From Rhodoblastus acidophilus (GTDB taxonomy: Bacteria > Pseudomonadota > Alphaproteobacteria > Rhizobiales > Beijerinckiaceae), in NCBI RefSeq assembly GCF_009720655.1, contig NZ_WNKS01000004.1:62001-126000 (forward strand): a stretch of DNA of 64,000 nucleotides, given 5' to 3'. The position numbers were made by a program, and so were the translations under genes. Under the pieces are notes generated by a model. The model saw only the letters and a list, made by a program, of their open reading frames with translations, ran no database searches and was not told the origin of the DNA. How positions within the stretch are numbered: position 1 is the first letter of the stretch; every line of letters begins with the position of its first letter. Below are positions 25,664 to 34,522 of this stretch, one piece after another.

Positions 25664-26733
25664 GGCTGCACGCTCCCAAAAAGTCTCACTTGCTGGCCTT
25701 CCTTCAGCCGATGCACCCCGGCGACGACCACCCGTTCGCCGCCCTTGAGGCCGCCGCGGACCAGAAACCGGCCGTCACGCTCGGGCGCGACCTCAATGTC
25801 TTGCGCGGACACCTTCATGGTCTCGGGATCGACAATGAAGACCCTCGTTCTGTCCCCCTCCTGCAACAGCGCCGAGGCGGGCAGGCGAATCAGCGGGTTC
25901 CCGTCGGAGGCGACCCGCGCGGAAATGGTCGAACCGAGCCGGAAGGCGGGGGGCGGCGACTCCAGCGCGATCTTGAGGCGACGCGACCGCGTGGCGGCGT
26001 CGGATTCCGGCGCGATCTCGCGCAGTGTCCCCGCGGCCGAAACCGCCGGATCGATCTGCAGCGCGACCTTGAATTTGTCGCCGAGGGAGAAGGCGTCGAT
26101 CACCGCTTCCGGCGCGTCGATCACCGCATCGCGGCGGGTGGGTTCGGCGACGGTGACAACCGCCTGTCCCGGCGCCACGGTCTGGCCGATTTCGGCGGAT
26201 GTCGCCGTGACGATCCCGGAATATTCGGCCTTGAGGACTGTGTAAGTCAGTTGTTCCTTGGCCTTGACCAGAGACGCCTCGGCCTGCTGCATGGCCGCCT
26301 GCGCCGAGGCGCGGGCCTGTTCGGCGGTGTCGAAGGCGGCCTGCGAGGCGGTTTTCTTGGCGAGCAGGGCGCTTTGCCGCGCCTCGGTCGAGGCAGCGTT
26401 ATCGAACTGGGCGCGGGCGCTCGCCAGCGTCGCGGCGGCGGCGCGCGCGGCGGCCTCATAGGCGGTGGGGTCCAGGGCCGCTATGATCTGGCCCGCCTCG
26501 ACGCGATCGCCCGCTTTCACCGGACGTGAAATGATCCGGCCGAGGACGCGAAAGCTGAGCGCACTCTGGGTCTGCGGCTGGACCACGCCGGAAAAGGCCG
26601 TGTCGAACGCCGACGCCGGCGTCGCGATCATGGTCATGGCGGGGCGCGGCGGCTCGGCCTTTTGCGCCTCCGGCTTGGTGCAGGCGGCGAGCAGGCTCAA
26701 GCCGATCAGCGCGGCGGTCTGGAAAAAATTCAT
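25660..26733 (-). CDS. RND periplasmic adaptor, lipoprotein (second adaptor gene)
   Basis: 357 residues. The lipobox LLAAC (Cys at about residue 17) marks a lipoprotein. Beta-barrel and lipoyl parts (GRIISRPVKAGDRVEAGQIIAALDP) flank an alanine-rich coiled-coil hairpin (residues 85-150). Membrane-fusion proteins join the RND pump to an outer-membrane channel. ATGA overlaps join it to both neighbours, so three genes are translationally coupled. Confidence 0.92.
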   Translation of the reverse strand: MNFFQTAALIGLSLLAACTKPEAQKAEPPRPAMTMIATPASAFDTAFSGVVQPQTQSALSFRVLGRIISRPVKAGDRVEAGQIIAALDPTAYEAAARAAAATLASARAQFDNAASTEARQSALLAKKTASQAAFDTAEQARASAQAAMQQAEASLVKAKEQLTYTVLKAEYSGIVTATSAEIGQTVAPGQAVVTVAEPTRRDAVIDAPEAVIDAFSLGDKFKVALQIDPAVSAAGTLREIAPESDAATRSRRLKIALESPPPAFRLGSTISARVASDGNPLIRLPASALLQEGDRTRVFIVDPETMKVSAQDIEVAPERDGRFLVRGGLKGGERVVVAGVHRLKEGQQVRLFGSVQP

Positions 26734-27845
26734 TTCAGCGCCTCCTCGTTCTGGATGCGCACGACCTGATCCTCTCGCAAGAACTTGCCGCCCTCGGTGA
26801 CGACGAGTTCGCCGGGCTTGACCCCATCTTTCAACACCACATGCTCGCTTTCATAGACAGCGACGACGACGGGGCGCAGGGAGGTTCGTCCGCTGGCCGG
26901 ATCGACGATCCACACGGCCGGCTTGCCGGCGACGCTGTTGAGCGCCGTCCACGGCAACACCACGACGTTCGCCATGGTCCAGCGCGCGCGTCCCGTGACG
27001 GCGGCGCCCAGAGGAAATTTTGTCTGGTCGGCGTCGATCTGGACTTTCGCCTGAATCGTGCCCGTCTTCGCGTCGATCACCGGAGAGACTTCGCGAATAT
27101 GGCCGGGCGCGGTGACGTCCGGATCGGCGATCAGCGCGAGATCGACGCGATTGCTGTCCGGCGGGTGCGAAAAGGGGGTCTCGTAGAGCGCAAAGACGGC
27201 GTCGCGCGGGCCGTCCTCGGCAAAAGAGAAGGCCGCCTGGGCCGACTGCGCCACCTGCCCGACCTCGATGTGGCGGGCGGTAATGATTCCGGCATGGCCG
27301 GCGACCAGGTTCGTATAGGAGAGCGCGTCCTGGGCCGTTGCAACCTGCGCCTTGGCGGCGTCGAGCGACCCTTGCGCGCCCCGCAGGGTCTGGTCGGCGA
27401 GCTCATAGGCGGCTTGCGTCGTAAAACCGCTGGCGAGCAGGCTTTTTTGCCGATCGTAGGTGGCCTTCGCCTGACGCCAGCTCGCTTCGGCGCCGGCGAG
27501 CCCGGCCTTGGCGGAATTGAGATCGGCCTGCTGTTCCGAAGGATCGAGCCGGGCCAGCACGGCGTCGGCGTCGACATGCTGCCCGACGTCGCCCGTGCGT
27601 TCGATCACGCGGCCGGAGGTCCGGAATGAAAGCTCGGTCTGAACGCGCGCCCGCACGGCGCCGGACAGGACGAGATCGCGCTCACGCGTTTCGAGCTGAA
27701 CTTTTTGCGCCACGACATTGAGCGGCGGATGGGTTTTGGACTTCGCGTCATCGCCGCAGCCCGAAAGCGCGATCATGAGCGCGAGCGCGCCGGCGGAGGC
27801 ATAGGGTCCGGGGCGCAAAGGAGTGATACGCGGGCCAAGGGTCAT
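26730..27845 (-). CDS. RND periplasmic adaptor, lipoprotein (first adaptor gene)
   Basis: About 371 residues. Lipobox LSGC near residue 30; GRVIERTGDVGQHVDADAVLARLDP is the lipoyl half-motif; an Ala/Gln-rich hairpin follows. The ATG at 27845 is preferred to GTG at 27851; GGGG lies 7 bases upstream. It is a paralogue of the next gene, not a copy: similarity is only family-level. Two adaptors for one pump suggests hetero-oligomeric adaptors. First gene of the operon; the putative TetR operator lies about 50 bases upstream. Confidence 0.9.
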   Translation of the reverse strand: MTLGPRITPLRPGPYASAGALALMIALSGCGDDAKSKTHPPLNVVAQKVQLETRERDLVLSGAVRARVQTELSFRTSGRVIERTGDVGQHVDADAVLARLDPSEQQADLNSAKAGLAGAEASWRQAKATYDRQKSLLASGFTTQAAYELADQTLRGAQGSLDAAKAQVATAQDALSYTNLVAGHAGIITARHIEVGQVAQSAQAAFSFAEDGPRDAVFALYETPFSHPPDSNRVDLALIADPDVTAPGHIREVSPVIDAKTGTIQAKVQIDADQTKFPLGAAVTGRARWTMANVVVLPWTALNSVAGKPAVWIVDPASGRTSLRPVVVAVYESEHVVLKDGVKPGELVVTEGGKFLREDQVVRIQNEEALK

Positions 27846-27892
27846 CAGCACCCCGTGAAAAAGAGCTGGAGATTTTCGTCGCTGAATGCAAT

Positions 27893-27920
27893 ATTATTGA
27901 CTGACCGGAAAGTCAATAAT
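27893..27920. promoter_or_regulatory. Inverted-repeat operator for the divergent TetR regulator
   Basis: ATTATTGACT (27893-27902) and AGTCAATAAT (27911-27920) are exact complements separated by 8 bases. It sits in the middle of the 90-bp divergent region between the RND operon and the TetR gene, where a repressor could block both promoters. The core TTGACTGACCGGAAAGTCAA resembles known TetR/AcrR operators in style. Confidence 0.7.
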
Positions 27921-27936
27921 TTGTGAGGGGCGTCGC

Positions 27937-28572
27937 GTGTTCAAATGTGAGGGGTTCCGCCGCAGACGAAAGGCGGAGCGTCCCGGAGAGATTCTGGACG
28001 CCGCGTTCGAGGCCTTCGCGGAACGCGGCTATGCGGCGACCCGTCTGGAGGATGTGGCGGCGCGCGCTGGCGTGACCAAGGGGACGATCTACGTCTATTT
28101 CCCCACCAAGGAAAAACTGTTCGAGGACATGGTGCGCAGCCATTCGGCCGGCCTGCTTTCGGACGCCGACACGCTTGTCGCGGGGATCGAGGGCGCGAGC
28201 GGCGAAAAATTACGCTCGCTGCTGCATTTTCTCTACGGCCGTTGCGTCGAGGACCGGCGCGGACGGGAGATCTTGCGCTTCATGATTGCGGAGGGCAAAA
28301 ATTTTCCGCAGCTGGTCGCTGAACATTATCGCGATTTCGTCGTACCCCTGCTCAGCATGGTCTCGGCCCTGCTGGAACAAGGGGTGGCGACCGGGCAGTT
28401 TCGCGCCGATCTCTGCCGCGAAACCGTGAGGATCGTGATCGCGCCGACGCTTTTCCTGGGCGTGCTCAGGCTGATTTTTGGAGATGCGCCGCCGGTTGAC
28501 GAAGAAGCCTATGTCGACGCCCACATCGACCTGACGCTCAACGGACTCTTGGCGAACCCGCTTGGAGCATAG
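27937..28572 (+). CDS. TetR/AcrR family transcriptional regulator
   Basis: 211 residues. The N-terminal helix-turn-helix is clear (ILDAAFEAFAERGYAATRLEDVAARAGVTKGTIYVYF, residues 17-55); the C-terminal ligand/dimer domain is helical with a TetR_C-like KFINPQ-type region (NFPQLVAEHYRDFVVPLLS). The start is GTG at 27937. Divergent from the RND operon with an inverted repeat between them, so it most likely represses that operon and itself. Its TAG stop falls at the edge of a diverged copy of the dispersed repeat. Confidence 0.9.
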   Translation: MFKCEGFRRRRKAERPGEILDAAFEAFAERGYAATRLEDVAARAGVTKGTIYVYFPTKEKLFEDMVRSHSAGLLSDADTLVAGIEGASGEKLRSLLHFLYGRCVEDRRGREILRFMIAEGKNFPQLVAEHYRDFVVPLLSMVSALLEQGVATGQFRADLCRETVRIVIAPTLFLGVLRLIFGDAPPVDEEAYVDAHIDLTLNGLLANPLGA

Positions 28573-28612
28573 CGAAGCGGATGCAGGTTGGCGTCAAAAA
28601 GACGCGTAAAAA
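28565..28612. repeat. Diverged, truncated copy of the dispersed repeat
   Basis: GAGCATAGCGAAGCGGATGC followed by AGGTTGGCGTCAAAAAGACG aligns to the left half of the repeat, with substitutions and loss of the hairpin half. It again contains the stop codon (TAG, 28570-28572) of the gene beside it. Confidence 0.55.
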
Positions 28613-28677
28613 ATGTGGATGAGAGCCCGCGGCCGTGGCTGTCCACGACGGGAGCCGCCCGAGGCGCAGTTCGGTCA

Positions 28678-29004
28678 CTATTTCGTGGGCGCAATTTCAA
28701 GCAGCTTGTAAGTCTTGCCCTCGATGGCGAAGTCGACCTTGTCGCCAACCTTCAGACCCCTGAGGATACTGGCTGGCTTGGCCTCGAATTGCATTTCCAT
28801 GGCGTCCATCAGGCCGGGGATGTCCTCGTGCGCGATGGTGACGAAACCGGCGCCGACGTTCAGACCGGTGATCTTGCCCTTGCCGTGAAAGATCTTTTGC
28901 GCCGCAGCCTGGGCGACGACGATGCGGTCCCGTGCGCTGGACGGGACAACCAAGGCCACCGCGGACAATGCGGATGCGGCAAGGAGAAGCACGCATTTTT
29001 TCAT
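28678..29004 (-). CDS. CusF-like copper-binding periplasmic protein
   Basis: 108 residues: a signal peptide (CVLLLAASALSAVALVVPSSA) and a small beta-barrel domain with FVTIAHEDIPGLMDAMEMQF, which carries the His and Met residues expected of CusF-type copper sites (the usual Trp is replaced). KVGDKVDFAIEGKTYKLLEI ends the barrel. CusF proteins shuttle Cu(I)/Ag(I) in the periplasm. The adjacent RND genes are not CusA-like, but an SCO protein is in the same neighbourhood. ATG at 29004 chosen because it begins the signal peptide. Confidence 0.82.
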   Translation of the reverse strand: MKKCVLLLAASALSAVALVVPSSARDRIVVAQAAAQKIFHGKGKITGLNVGAGFVTIAHEDIPGLMDAMEMQFEAKPASILRGLKVGDKVDFAIEGKTYKLLEIAPTK

Positions 29005-29116
29005 GTTGGGAACGCCTGTTGAGGAATCACCGGAGTGGTTATCTGCTTGCGGAAGCGCAAAGAGCGCAACCGAAAATATTTGAAGATTGCGACTTCGATC
29101 ACGCCTCGGGAGCGCC

Positions 29117-29413
29117 ATGATCAGGAACCTGCGCCTGTGCGGCCTTCGCTTTCGCGCAGGCGAGAGTTTTAGGATCGAAGTCTTTCTTCTCGCCAAGGCC
29201 GACGAACAAAGCTGGCGCGCACGCATCCTCCCTGCCAGCGCGATTGAAGTCGACGACCGGCTCCGTTCCGGCGAATCCTCCGAAAGCATGGCCTGCCTGC
29301 TTGGCTTTCTCGACGCCGACATTGTCGAAAAGACCGGCGACGAGGCTTTGCTGGCCTTTCATTTCACCGGCGCCGCGCTCGACGAGGCTCTGGAAAGGCT
29401 TTGCCAGCATTGA
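29117..29413 (+). CDS. Hypothetical protein, 98 aa
   Basis: Unrecognised. MIRNLRLCGLRFRAGESFRI begins a mixed alpha/beta sequence that ends in FHFTGAALDEALERLCQH. Third codon positions are G/C-rich as in neighbouring genes, which supports coding. An antisense frame also runs through here but lacks protein character. It precedes a stretch of gene remnants. Confidence 0.45.
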   Translation: MIRNLRLCGLRFRAGESFRIEVFLLAKADEQSWRARILPASAIEVDDRLRSGESSESMACLLGFLDADIVEKTGDEALLAFHFTGAALDEALERLCQH

Positions 29414-29424
29414 AAGGCGCGGCG

Positions 29425-29515
29425 GCGCGTCCATTCTCCGCCAAGCGGCGGAACGCGGAAAAGGAATGTTGTTCTCGATGGAGATGTGTTCCATCAAGTC
29501 GCCGGCGCCACAAGG
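29425..29515 (-). pseudogene. Remnant of a Ric/YtfE-like iron-sulfur repair hemerythrin (C-terminus)
   Basis: Minus-strand reading gives GDLMEHISIENNIPFPRSA. This is the C-terminal di-iron motif of the Ric/YtfE/ScdA family (usually HIHLENNVLFPR), which repairs nitrosatively damaged Fe-S clusters. Nothing recognisable precedes it in any frame at the proper distance, so only a C-terminal fragment survives. Confidence 0.45.
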
Positions 29516-29717
29516 AGAGCTTCGCCAAGGTGATGATGACCGGACACACGCGTAACGGCTCCGGCGACCTGCTCGCCGCGCCCGCCATGACCGCAGCGGG
29601 CGGCGCATTTCCGTCGATTTCACCATCATGATGGTGCGCGACGTAACGACGAACCTCGAGGAGACGCGCGCCCTGCGCAAGCGGATCGCTGAACTGCAAG
29701 CCGGCGCGCATGGCTAA
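29506..29717 (+). pseudogene. Frameshifted remnant of a PAS-domain protein
   Basis: Two frames together rebuild the end of a PAS domain: FAKVMMTGHTRNGSGDLLAAP (29521-29583), then after a one-base shift near 29597 GRRISVDFTIMMVRD, then DVTTNLEETRALRKRIAEL to a TAA at 29715. The family usually has a GMAAILRDVT segment of about 15 residues that is deleted here. N-terminal parts are missing. The remnant overlaps the menE start by 8 bases. Confidence 0.5.
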
Positions 29718-31029
29718 GCCGGCGTTTTTCGAGCGCGCGGCGGGACTCGCGCATCTGCTGCGGGGAAGCGCGAGGCCGGGCCGCCCCATCGTCGCGGTCA
29801 CGGCCTCGGCGGAGGCCCTGGCGACGGCGGCTTGCGCGGCTTTCGCCTTGAACGCGCCCATTTTCCCGCTCGACCCCCATCTACCCGAGCCCATCGCGAA
29901 AAACCTGCTCGATCAGATCGGCGACTGTCTTGTCATCGGCGAGGGGCGCAGCGTATCCACCGAAGCGATCTTGGCGGCGGAGCCCGCCGCCGCGCCAAAA
30001 TTTTCACCGCCACGCGGCCCTGCCCTTCTGATCGCCACCAGCGGCTCGTCGGGCAGGCCCAAAGCCGTCGTGCTCACGGGCGCGGCGCTCGCCGCATCGG
30101 CGGCGGCTTCGGCGAAAATCACGTCGCTGCGCGCGGGCGATCGCTGGCTGGCCTGCCTGCCGCTGTTTCACATTGGCGGCTTTTCCATTCTCATCCGCTG
30201 CGCCCTCGCCGGCGCGGAGGCCATGCTGCATCGGGGTTTCGACGCCGAGCGGGTTCATGGCGCGCTGGTCGAGGGGCGCATCACCCATGTGTCGCTCACG
30301 CCGACCATGCTTGCGCAATTGCTGGCGCTGCAAAAACCTGCGCCGACCGGGCTGCGCCACGCTCTCGTCGGCGGCGCGGCCTTGCCCACAGAACTGGCGC
30401 ATCGCGCCGCCGAAGCGGGCTGGCCGATCCAGCCGACCTACGGGATGAGCGAGACCTGCGCGCAGATCGCCACATTGCCGCGCCTGCCGCCCGACTGGCG
30501 CACGGGAAAGGTCGGCCGCCCCCTTGAAGGCGCCGAAATCGCCCTCACCGACGACGGCCGGCTGAAGGTGCGCGGCCCCATGCTCATGCACGGCTACGCA
30601 AACCCGGAATTTTCGCCCGGCGACGGGCTTTCCGACGGCTGGTTCGTCACCAACGATCTCGCCGAGATTTCGCCCGAAGGGGACCTGACGATCCTGGGCC
30701 GCGCCGACGAAACCATCGTCAGCGGCGGGAAGAAAATTCATCCCGCAGCGGTGGAATTTCTGCTGGCGCAATGTCCTGGAGTCCAGACGGTCGTGGTCGC
30801 CGGGCGGCCCGATCCCGTCTGGGGGGAAATTGTCACGGCGGTGTTTTCCGGCCCGGCATCGACCGAAGATCTGCTGAACTGGTGCCGCGAGCATGTCGCC
30901 AGCCCTTTTCGGCCCCGCGCGGCTGTGCGGCTGGATGCCTCGCCCTTGCTCGCCAACGGCAAGCCCGACCGCTTAAAACTGCGCGAACTCGCCCGAAGGC
31001 GCCAGCCCGAGGCCGGGCTCATCGGCTAG
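29710..31029 (+). CDS. menE: o-Succinylbenzoate-CoA ligase MenE
   Basis: An acyl-adenylate ligase of 439 residues that activates o-succinylbenzoate with ATP and CoA in menaquinone synthesis. Motifs: P-loop LIATSGSSGRPKAVVLTG, LPLFHIGGFSILIRC, substrate/adenine motif PTYGMSETCAQ, WFVTNDLAEISPEGDL, GRADETIVSGGKKIHPAAVE and C-terminal Lys in [15 protein letters not shown]. Shorter than many acyl-CoA ligases, as MenE is. The call is secured by the adjacent men genes. The ATG lies inside the decayed PAS gene end. Its last 57 bases overlap the end of menC on the other strand. Confidence 0.9.
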   Translation: MAKPAFFERAAGLAHLLRGSARPGRPIVAVTASAEALATAACAAFALNAPIFPLDPHLPEPIAKNLLDQIGDCLVIGEGRSVSTEAILAAEPAAAPKFSPPRGPALLIATSGSSGRPKAVVLTGAALAASAAASAKITSLRAGDRWLACLPLFHIGGFSILIRCALAGAEAMLHRGFDAERVHGALVEGRITHVSLTPTMLAQLLALQKPAPTGLRHALVGGAALPTELAHRAAEAGWPIQPTYGMSETCAQIATLPRLPPDWRTGKVGRPLEGAEIALTDDGRLKVRGPMLMHGYANPEFSPGDGLSDGWFVTNDLAEISPEGDLTILGRADETIVSGGKKIHPAAVEFLLAQCPGVQTVVVAGRPDPVWGEIVTAVFSGPASTEDLLNWCREHVASPFRPRAAVRLDASPLLANGKPDRLKLRELARRRQPEAGLIG

Positions 31030-32022
31030 CTCGAGCGCGCCGTCGCGCACGGAGAGCGGCGTTGCGACGTCGCACGCGAGCCACGTACTGGTCGCCAGAC
31101 CATGGACCTGCTCGGGAGCGACGAGGGCGGCGAGGTGCGCGGCGGCGGCGACGCCGACCGCTGAGTCGACCACGGAAGTGATCACCACCTCCAAACCAGC
31201 AGCGGCGGCGTTTCCCGCCAAGCGCATCGTCTCGCGAAAACCGCCGATGCGCGCGGGTTTCATCACCAGCCGGCGCACGGCGCGCGCGGCGAACAAATTT
31301 TTCGGCCCGAGTTCGAACAGCGATTCGTCCACGGCAAGCGCAAAGGGATAGCGATCCTGCAACCGCCGCAGCTTTTCGAGCGTGGGGTGCGAAACCGGCT
31401 CTTCGACGCCGTCGATGGGCAAGTCCGCGACCGCATCCAAAAAAATTGCGGCGTCCGCCTCGCTCCAGGCGCGGTTGGCGTCGAGGCGAAACCGGCCCGC
31501 GCCGGAGGCCAGCGCGCGCAGCCGCCGGGCCTCGTCGCGCCAGTCGCCAACGCCTACCTTGACCTTCAGCACAGAAAATCCATCAACCAGGGCCGCCGCG
31601 ACGCGCTCATCGCAGCCGTCGTCAAGCGCGCCCACGGCTGCGTTCACAGCGACGCGCGGCACAGGCTTCGCGCCCAGCGCTTCATGAAGCGGCTGCCCGC
31701 GCTGGCGCGCCGACAATTCGAGCAAGGCGGTTTCCACCGCCCAGCGCGCCTGCGCGTTCTCGATCCCCGAAATCCCATCAAGGGCGACGTCGAGCGTCAT
31801 GCCGCGCAAGGCGCCCGCCGCCTGCTCCAAAACCGCAAAGGCCCACGCGCAGCCTGGCTCGTCCGAACTCGGCAGCGGCGCGCAATCGCCCCAGCCAGCC
31901 AAACCTTCGGAGAACACGCCGATCAGCATCCCCCGGCGCTCCACCAGAGTCGCGCTGGCGGCGCGCCAAGCCTGCTTCAGCGGCAGCGCATAGGGACGAA
32001 GGACGACCCTTTCGAGCGTCAC
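30973..32022 (-). CDS. menC: o-Succinylbenzoate synthase MenC
   Basis: An enolase-superfamily enzyme (349 aa) that dehydrates SHCHC to o-succinylbenzoate. The N-terminal capping domain has [19 protein letters not shown]; the barrel carries the acid/base Lys in VLKVKVGVG, metal ligands in [18 protein letters not shown] and LAVDESL, and the second Lys in [10 protein letters not shown]. The start is GTG at 32022 overlapping the menB stop (GTGA). The far longer open frame upstream is just the antisense of nothing and is not used. Other enolase relatives (N-acylamino acid racemase) are excluded by context. Confidence 0.92.
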   Translation of the reverse strand: MTLERVVLRPYALPLKQAWRAASATLVERRGMLIGVFSEGLAGWGDCAPLPSSDEPGCAWAFAVLEQAAGALRGMTLDVALDGISGIENAQARWAVETALLELSARQRGQPLHEALGAKPVPRVAVNAAVGALDDGCDERVAAALVDGFSVLKVKVGVGDWRDEARRLRALASGAGRFRLDANRAWSEADAAIFLDAVADLPIDGVEEPVSHPTLEKLRRLQDRYPFALAVDESLFELGPKNLFAARAVRRLVMKPARIGGFRETMRLAGNAAAAGLEVVITSVVDSAVGVAAAAHLAALVAPEQVHGLATSTWLACDVATPLSVRDGALELADEPGLGLAPSGEFAQF

Positions 32023-32855
32023 GGACGCCGCGTGTACTTGGAAAAATCGGGCGGTCGCTTTTCGACAAAAGCGTTGCGGCCCTCCTGCCCCTCCTGCGTC
32101 ATGTAGAACAGGGCGGTGGCGTTGCCCGCCAGTTCCTGCACGCCGGCGAGCCCGTCGCTGTCGGCATTGAACCCGGCCTTCAGCACGCGCAGAGCGGTCG
32201 GCGAGTGGCGCAGCATCTCGCGGCACCATTGCATGGTCTCTTCCTCGAGCCGCTCCAGCGGCACGACGGTGTTGACGAGGCCCATCTCCAGCGCCTCCTT
32301 AGCGTCGTACTGGCGGCACAAGAACCAGATTTCCTTCGCCTTTTTCAGCCCGACGGCGCGCGACATCAGCCCGGCGCCGAACCCGGCGTCAAAACTACCG
32401 ACTTTCGGGCCGGTCTGGCCGAAGCGAGCGTTTTCGGCGGCGATGGTCAGATCGCAGACGAGATGCAGCACATGGCCGCCGCCGATAGCCCAACCGGCCA
32501 CCATGGCCACCACCGGCTTGGGCAGCGTGCGGATCATGCGTTGCAGGTCGAGCGCGTTCAAATGGTTGACGCCGTGGGAGTCACGATACCCGCCATCCTC
32601 GCCGCGAATTTTCTGGTCGCCGCCGGAACAAAACGCTTTTTCGCCCGCGCCGGTGAGGATGATCACGCCGACCTCCGGGTCGAGCCGCGCCAGATGCAGC
32701 GCCGTCATCATCTCGTCGAGGGTTTCCGGACGAAACGCGTTGTGCCGCTCCGGGCGGTTGATGGTGATGCGCCCGACGCCCTCGGCCTTGTCGTAAAGAA
32801 TGTCCACAAAACGCTGATCGGAAGCAGGGCGCCAGTCGATGGGCGAAGAAGTCAC
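32019..32855 (-). CDS. menB: 1,4-Dihydroxy-2-naphthoyl-CoA synthase MenB
   Basis: A crotonase-fold enzyme (278 aa) that closes the second ring of the naphthoquinone. Diagnostic features: [17 protein letters not shown], the [14 protein letters not shown] loop unique to MenB, oxyanion-hole [38 protein letters not shown] and the C-terminal FSKYTRRP. The start is GTG at 32855 overlapping the menD stop (GTGA). In the menF-menD-menB-menC operon there is no menH between menD and menB. Confidence 0.96.
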   Translation of the reverse strand: MTSSPIDWRPASDQRFVDILYDKAEGVGRITINRPERHNAFRPETLDEMMTALHLARLDPEVGVIILTGAGEKAFCSGGDQKIRGEDGGYRDSHGVNHLNALDLQRMIRTLPKPVVAMVAGWAIGGGHVLHLVCDLTIAAENARFGQTGPKVGSFDAGFGAGLMSRAVGLKKAKEIWFLCRQYDAKEALEMGLVNTVVPLERLEEETMQWCREMLRHSPTALRVLKAGFNADSDGLAGVQELAGNATALFYMTQEGQEGRNAFVEKRPPDFSKYTRRP

Positions 32856-34522
32856 GAACAAAACTCCGGTTGGCAGGACGCGAAGAACGAGCGGCAGCGC
32901 GCGAGGCTGAAGGCGCGGTCGATGGCGACGTGGACGACCAGGCCGCCGACAGAAAAATTTTCCAGGACCGCCGCCACCGCCGCATTGGTGGTTTCCGCCC
33001 TGATGTAGCGCAGACCGAACCCGGCGGCCAGCGCCGCCGGCTTGTAAGCCTGCGGCGCGATCCACGCCTGCTCGAATTCCGGCAGCGAGGCCTGGGGAAG
33101 ATGATCGAAAATGCCGCCCCCGCCATTGTCGAGCAGCAGGACGGTCAGGCGCCGGCCGCGCATCAGCGACAACGCGTTGACGTCGTGCAGGAAGGCGAGG
33201 TCCCCCACCACGGCGACGGCGGGCCCGAGCGCGCTGGCGATGCCGAGCGCGGTCGAAACATTGCCATCAATGCCCGAAAGCCCCCGGTTGCCGAAAATTT
33301 TCAGGGCATGGGCGCCGCGTCCCGAAAACCATTCGGCCGAGCGGATGGTCAGCGAGTTCGCCAAAAACACCGGCGCGCCCTCCGGCAGCAATTGCAGCAG
33401 CAGGCGCAAAACCCCGCCTTCGAAGGCGACGGCGTCGGAACAGGCGGCGTCGGCGGCGTTGGCGGCCATTCCATCGGCTTCGGCGAGGGACACCCCCCAT
33501 TCGGGGGGCGACGGGGCGCCGCGCAGGCTGGCGCAGACCAGCGCCGCATCCGCCTGGACAAAATGTGTCGCGGCGCGGTCGGGATCGGCGAAGCGCCCGT
33601 GCTCGGCGATCACGATCTGCGGGACGCCGCGCCGCTTGGACAACCATTCGGCGGTGGCGCGGCAGACGGGGGTTCCGCCGAAGCGCAGCGCCCAGTCGAA
33701 GGGCGGGGCGCGGCGCGCCACGGCCTCGGGATGGGCGAGGACGGCGCCGTCTTGCGCGCCAAAAAACCGCAGGCCCGAAAGCAGGTCGGCGAAAACAGGC
33801 GCGTCGAGCCGGCGCGAAATGTCCAAAATCGCGGCGCGCGCGTCCACACCCAGCGCGTCAGGGCCGCAGACGATCACGCCCTTGCCGACCAGAAGCGCGT
33901 CGAGACGCGCGATCGCCGCCGGATCGGGCGCAAGTCGGCCGGCGCAGACAAGCGGGCCGGCGGCGCCCGAAAACGGCGTCTCGCCCGACGGGGTCAGCGG
34001 CTCGCGCAGCGGGACGTTGACATGGACGGGACCGGGCAAGGGAAAGCGGCTGGCCGCAAAAATCTGCGCGGCGAAGGCGGGCAGCCAGCCGGTTTGCGTC
34101 TCCGGCGGCGGCAATGGCCTGAAGGCGCGGACATGGACGCCGAACAGGGCGCTCTGGTCCATGGTCTGGTTGGCGCCGCAATTTTGCAGCTCCGGGGGCC
34201 GGTCGGCCGACAGCAGGATCAGCGGGACGCGCCCCATATCGGCTTCGACCACGGCGGGCGCCCAATTGGCGATGGCGGAGCCGGAGGTGGCGATCAGCGC
34301 CACCGGAGAATTTTCGGCCTTGGCCAAGCCGAGCGCGAAAAATCCGGCGGAGCGCTCGTCCACCACCAGTTCGACGGTGAGATCGGGATGGCGCAAGGCG
34401 GCGAGCGTCAGCGGCGTCGAGCGCGACCCCGGCGACGCCACCACGCGCCGGAGACCAGCGCGCGCCAAACCGTCGAGCAAGGCCTGCGCCCACGCGAATC
34501 CCAGCCGGGCCGGCTCGCTCAT
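32852..34522 (-). CDS. menD: SEPHCHC synthase MenD
   Basis: A thiamine-diphosphate enzyme (556 aa) joining 2-oxoglutarate (as succinic semialdehyde) to isochorismate. [18 protein letters not shown] and the catalytic-Glu segment [16 protein letters not shown] lie at the N-terminus; [19 protein letters not shown] follows. The C-terminal ThDP domain has [33 protein letters not shown] and [20 protein letters not shown] overlap with menF and GTGA overlap with menB couple three genes. Confidence 0.96.
   Translation of the reverse strand: MSEPARLGFAWAQALLDGLARAGLRRVVASPGSRSTPLTLAALRHPDLTVELVVDERSAGFFALGLAKAENSPVALIATSGSAIANWAPAVVEADMGRVPLILLSADRPPELQNCGANQTMDQSALFGVHVRAFRPLPPPETQTGWLPAFAAQIFAASRFPLPGPVHVNVPLREPLTPSGETPFSGAAGPLVCAGRLAPDPAAIARLDALLVGKGVIVCGPDALGVDARAAILDISRRLDAPVFADLLSGLRFFGAQDGAVLAHPEAVARRAPPFDWALRFGGTPVCRATAEWLSKRRGVPQIVIAEHGRFADPDRAATHFVQADAALVCASLRGAPSPPEWGVSLAEADGMAANAADAACSDAVAFEGGVLRLLLQLLPEGAPVFLANSLTIRSAEWFSGRGAHALKIFGNRGLSGIDGNVSTALGIASALGPAVAVVGDLAFLHDVNALSLMRGRRLTVLLLDNGGGGIFDHLPQASLPEFEQAWIAPQAYKPAALAAGFGLRYIRAETTNAAVAAVLENFSVGGLVVHVAIDRAFSLARCRSFFASCQPEFCS

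Noticed and set aside
23354-26245. 963-codon open frame on the plus strand
   Set aside because: It is the antisense of the RND permease and adaptor genes, which have full family motifs; the long frame is a by-product of high G+C codon use.
29500-29640. Longer Ric-like reading on the minus strand (GHHHLGEALLV)
   Set aside because: The same DNA reads as a PAS domain on the plus strand with better motif agreement, so only the Ric C-terminus beyond it was kept.
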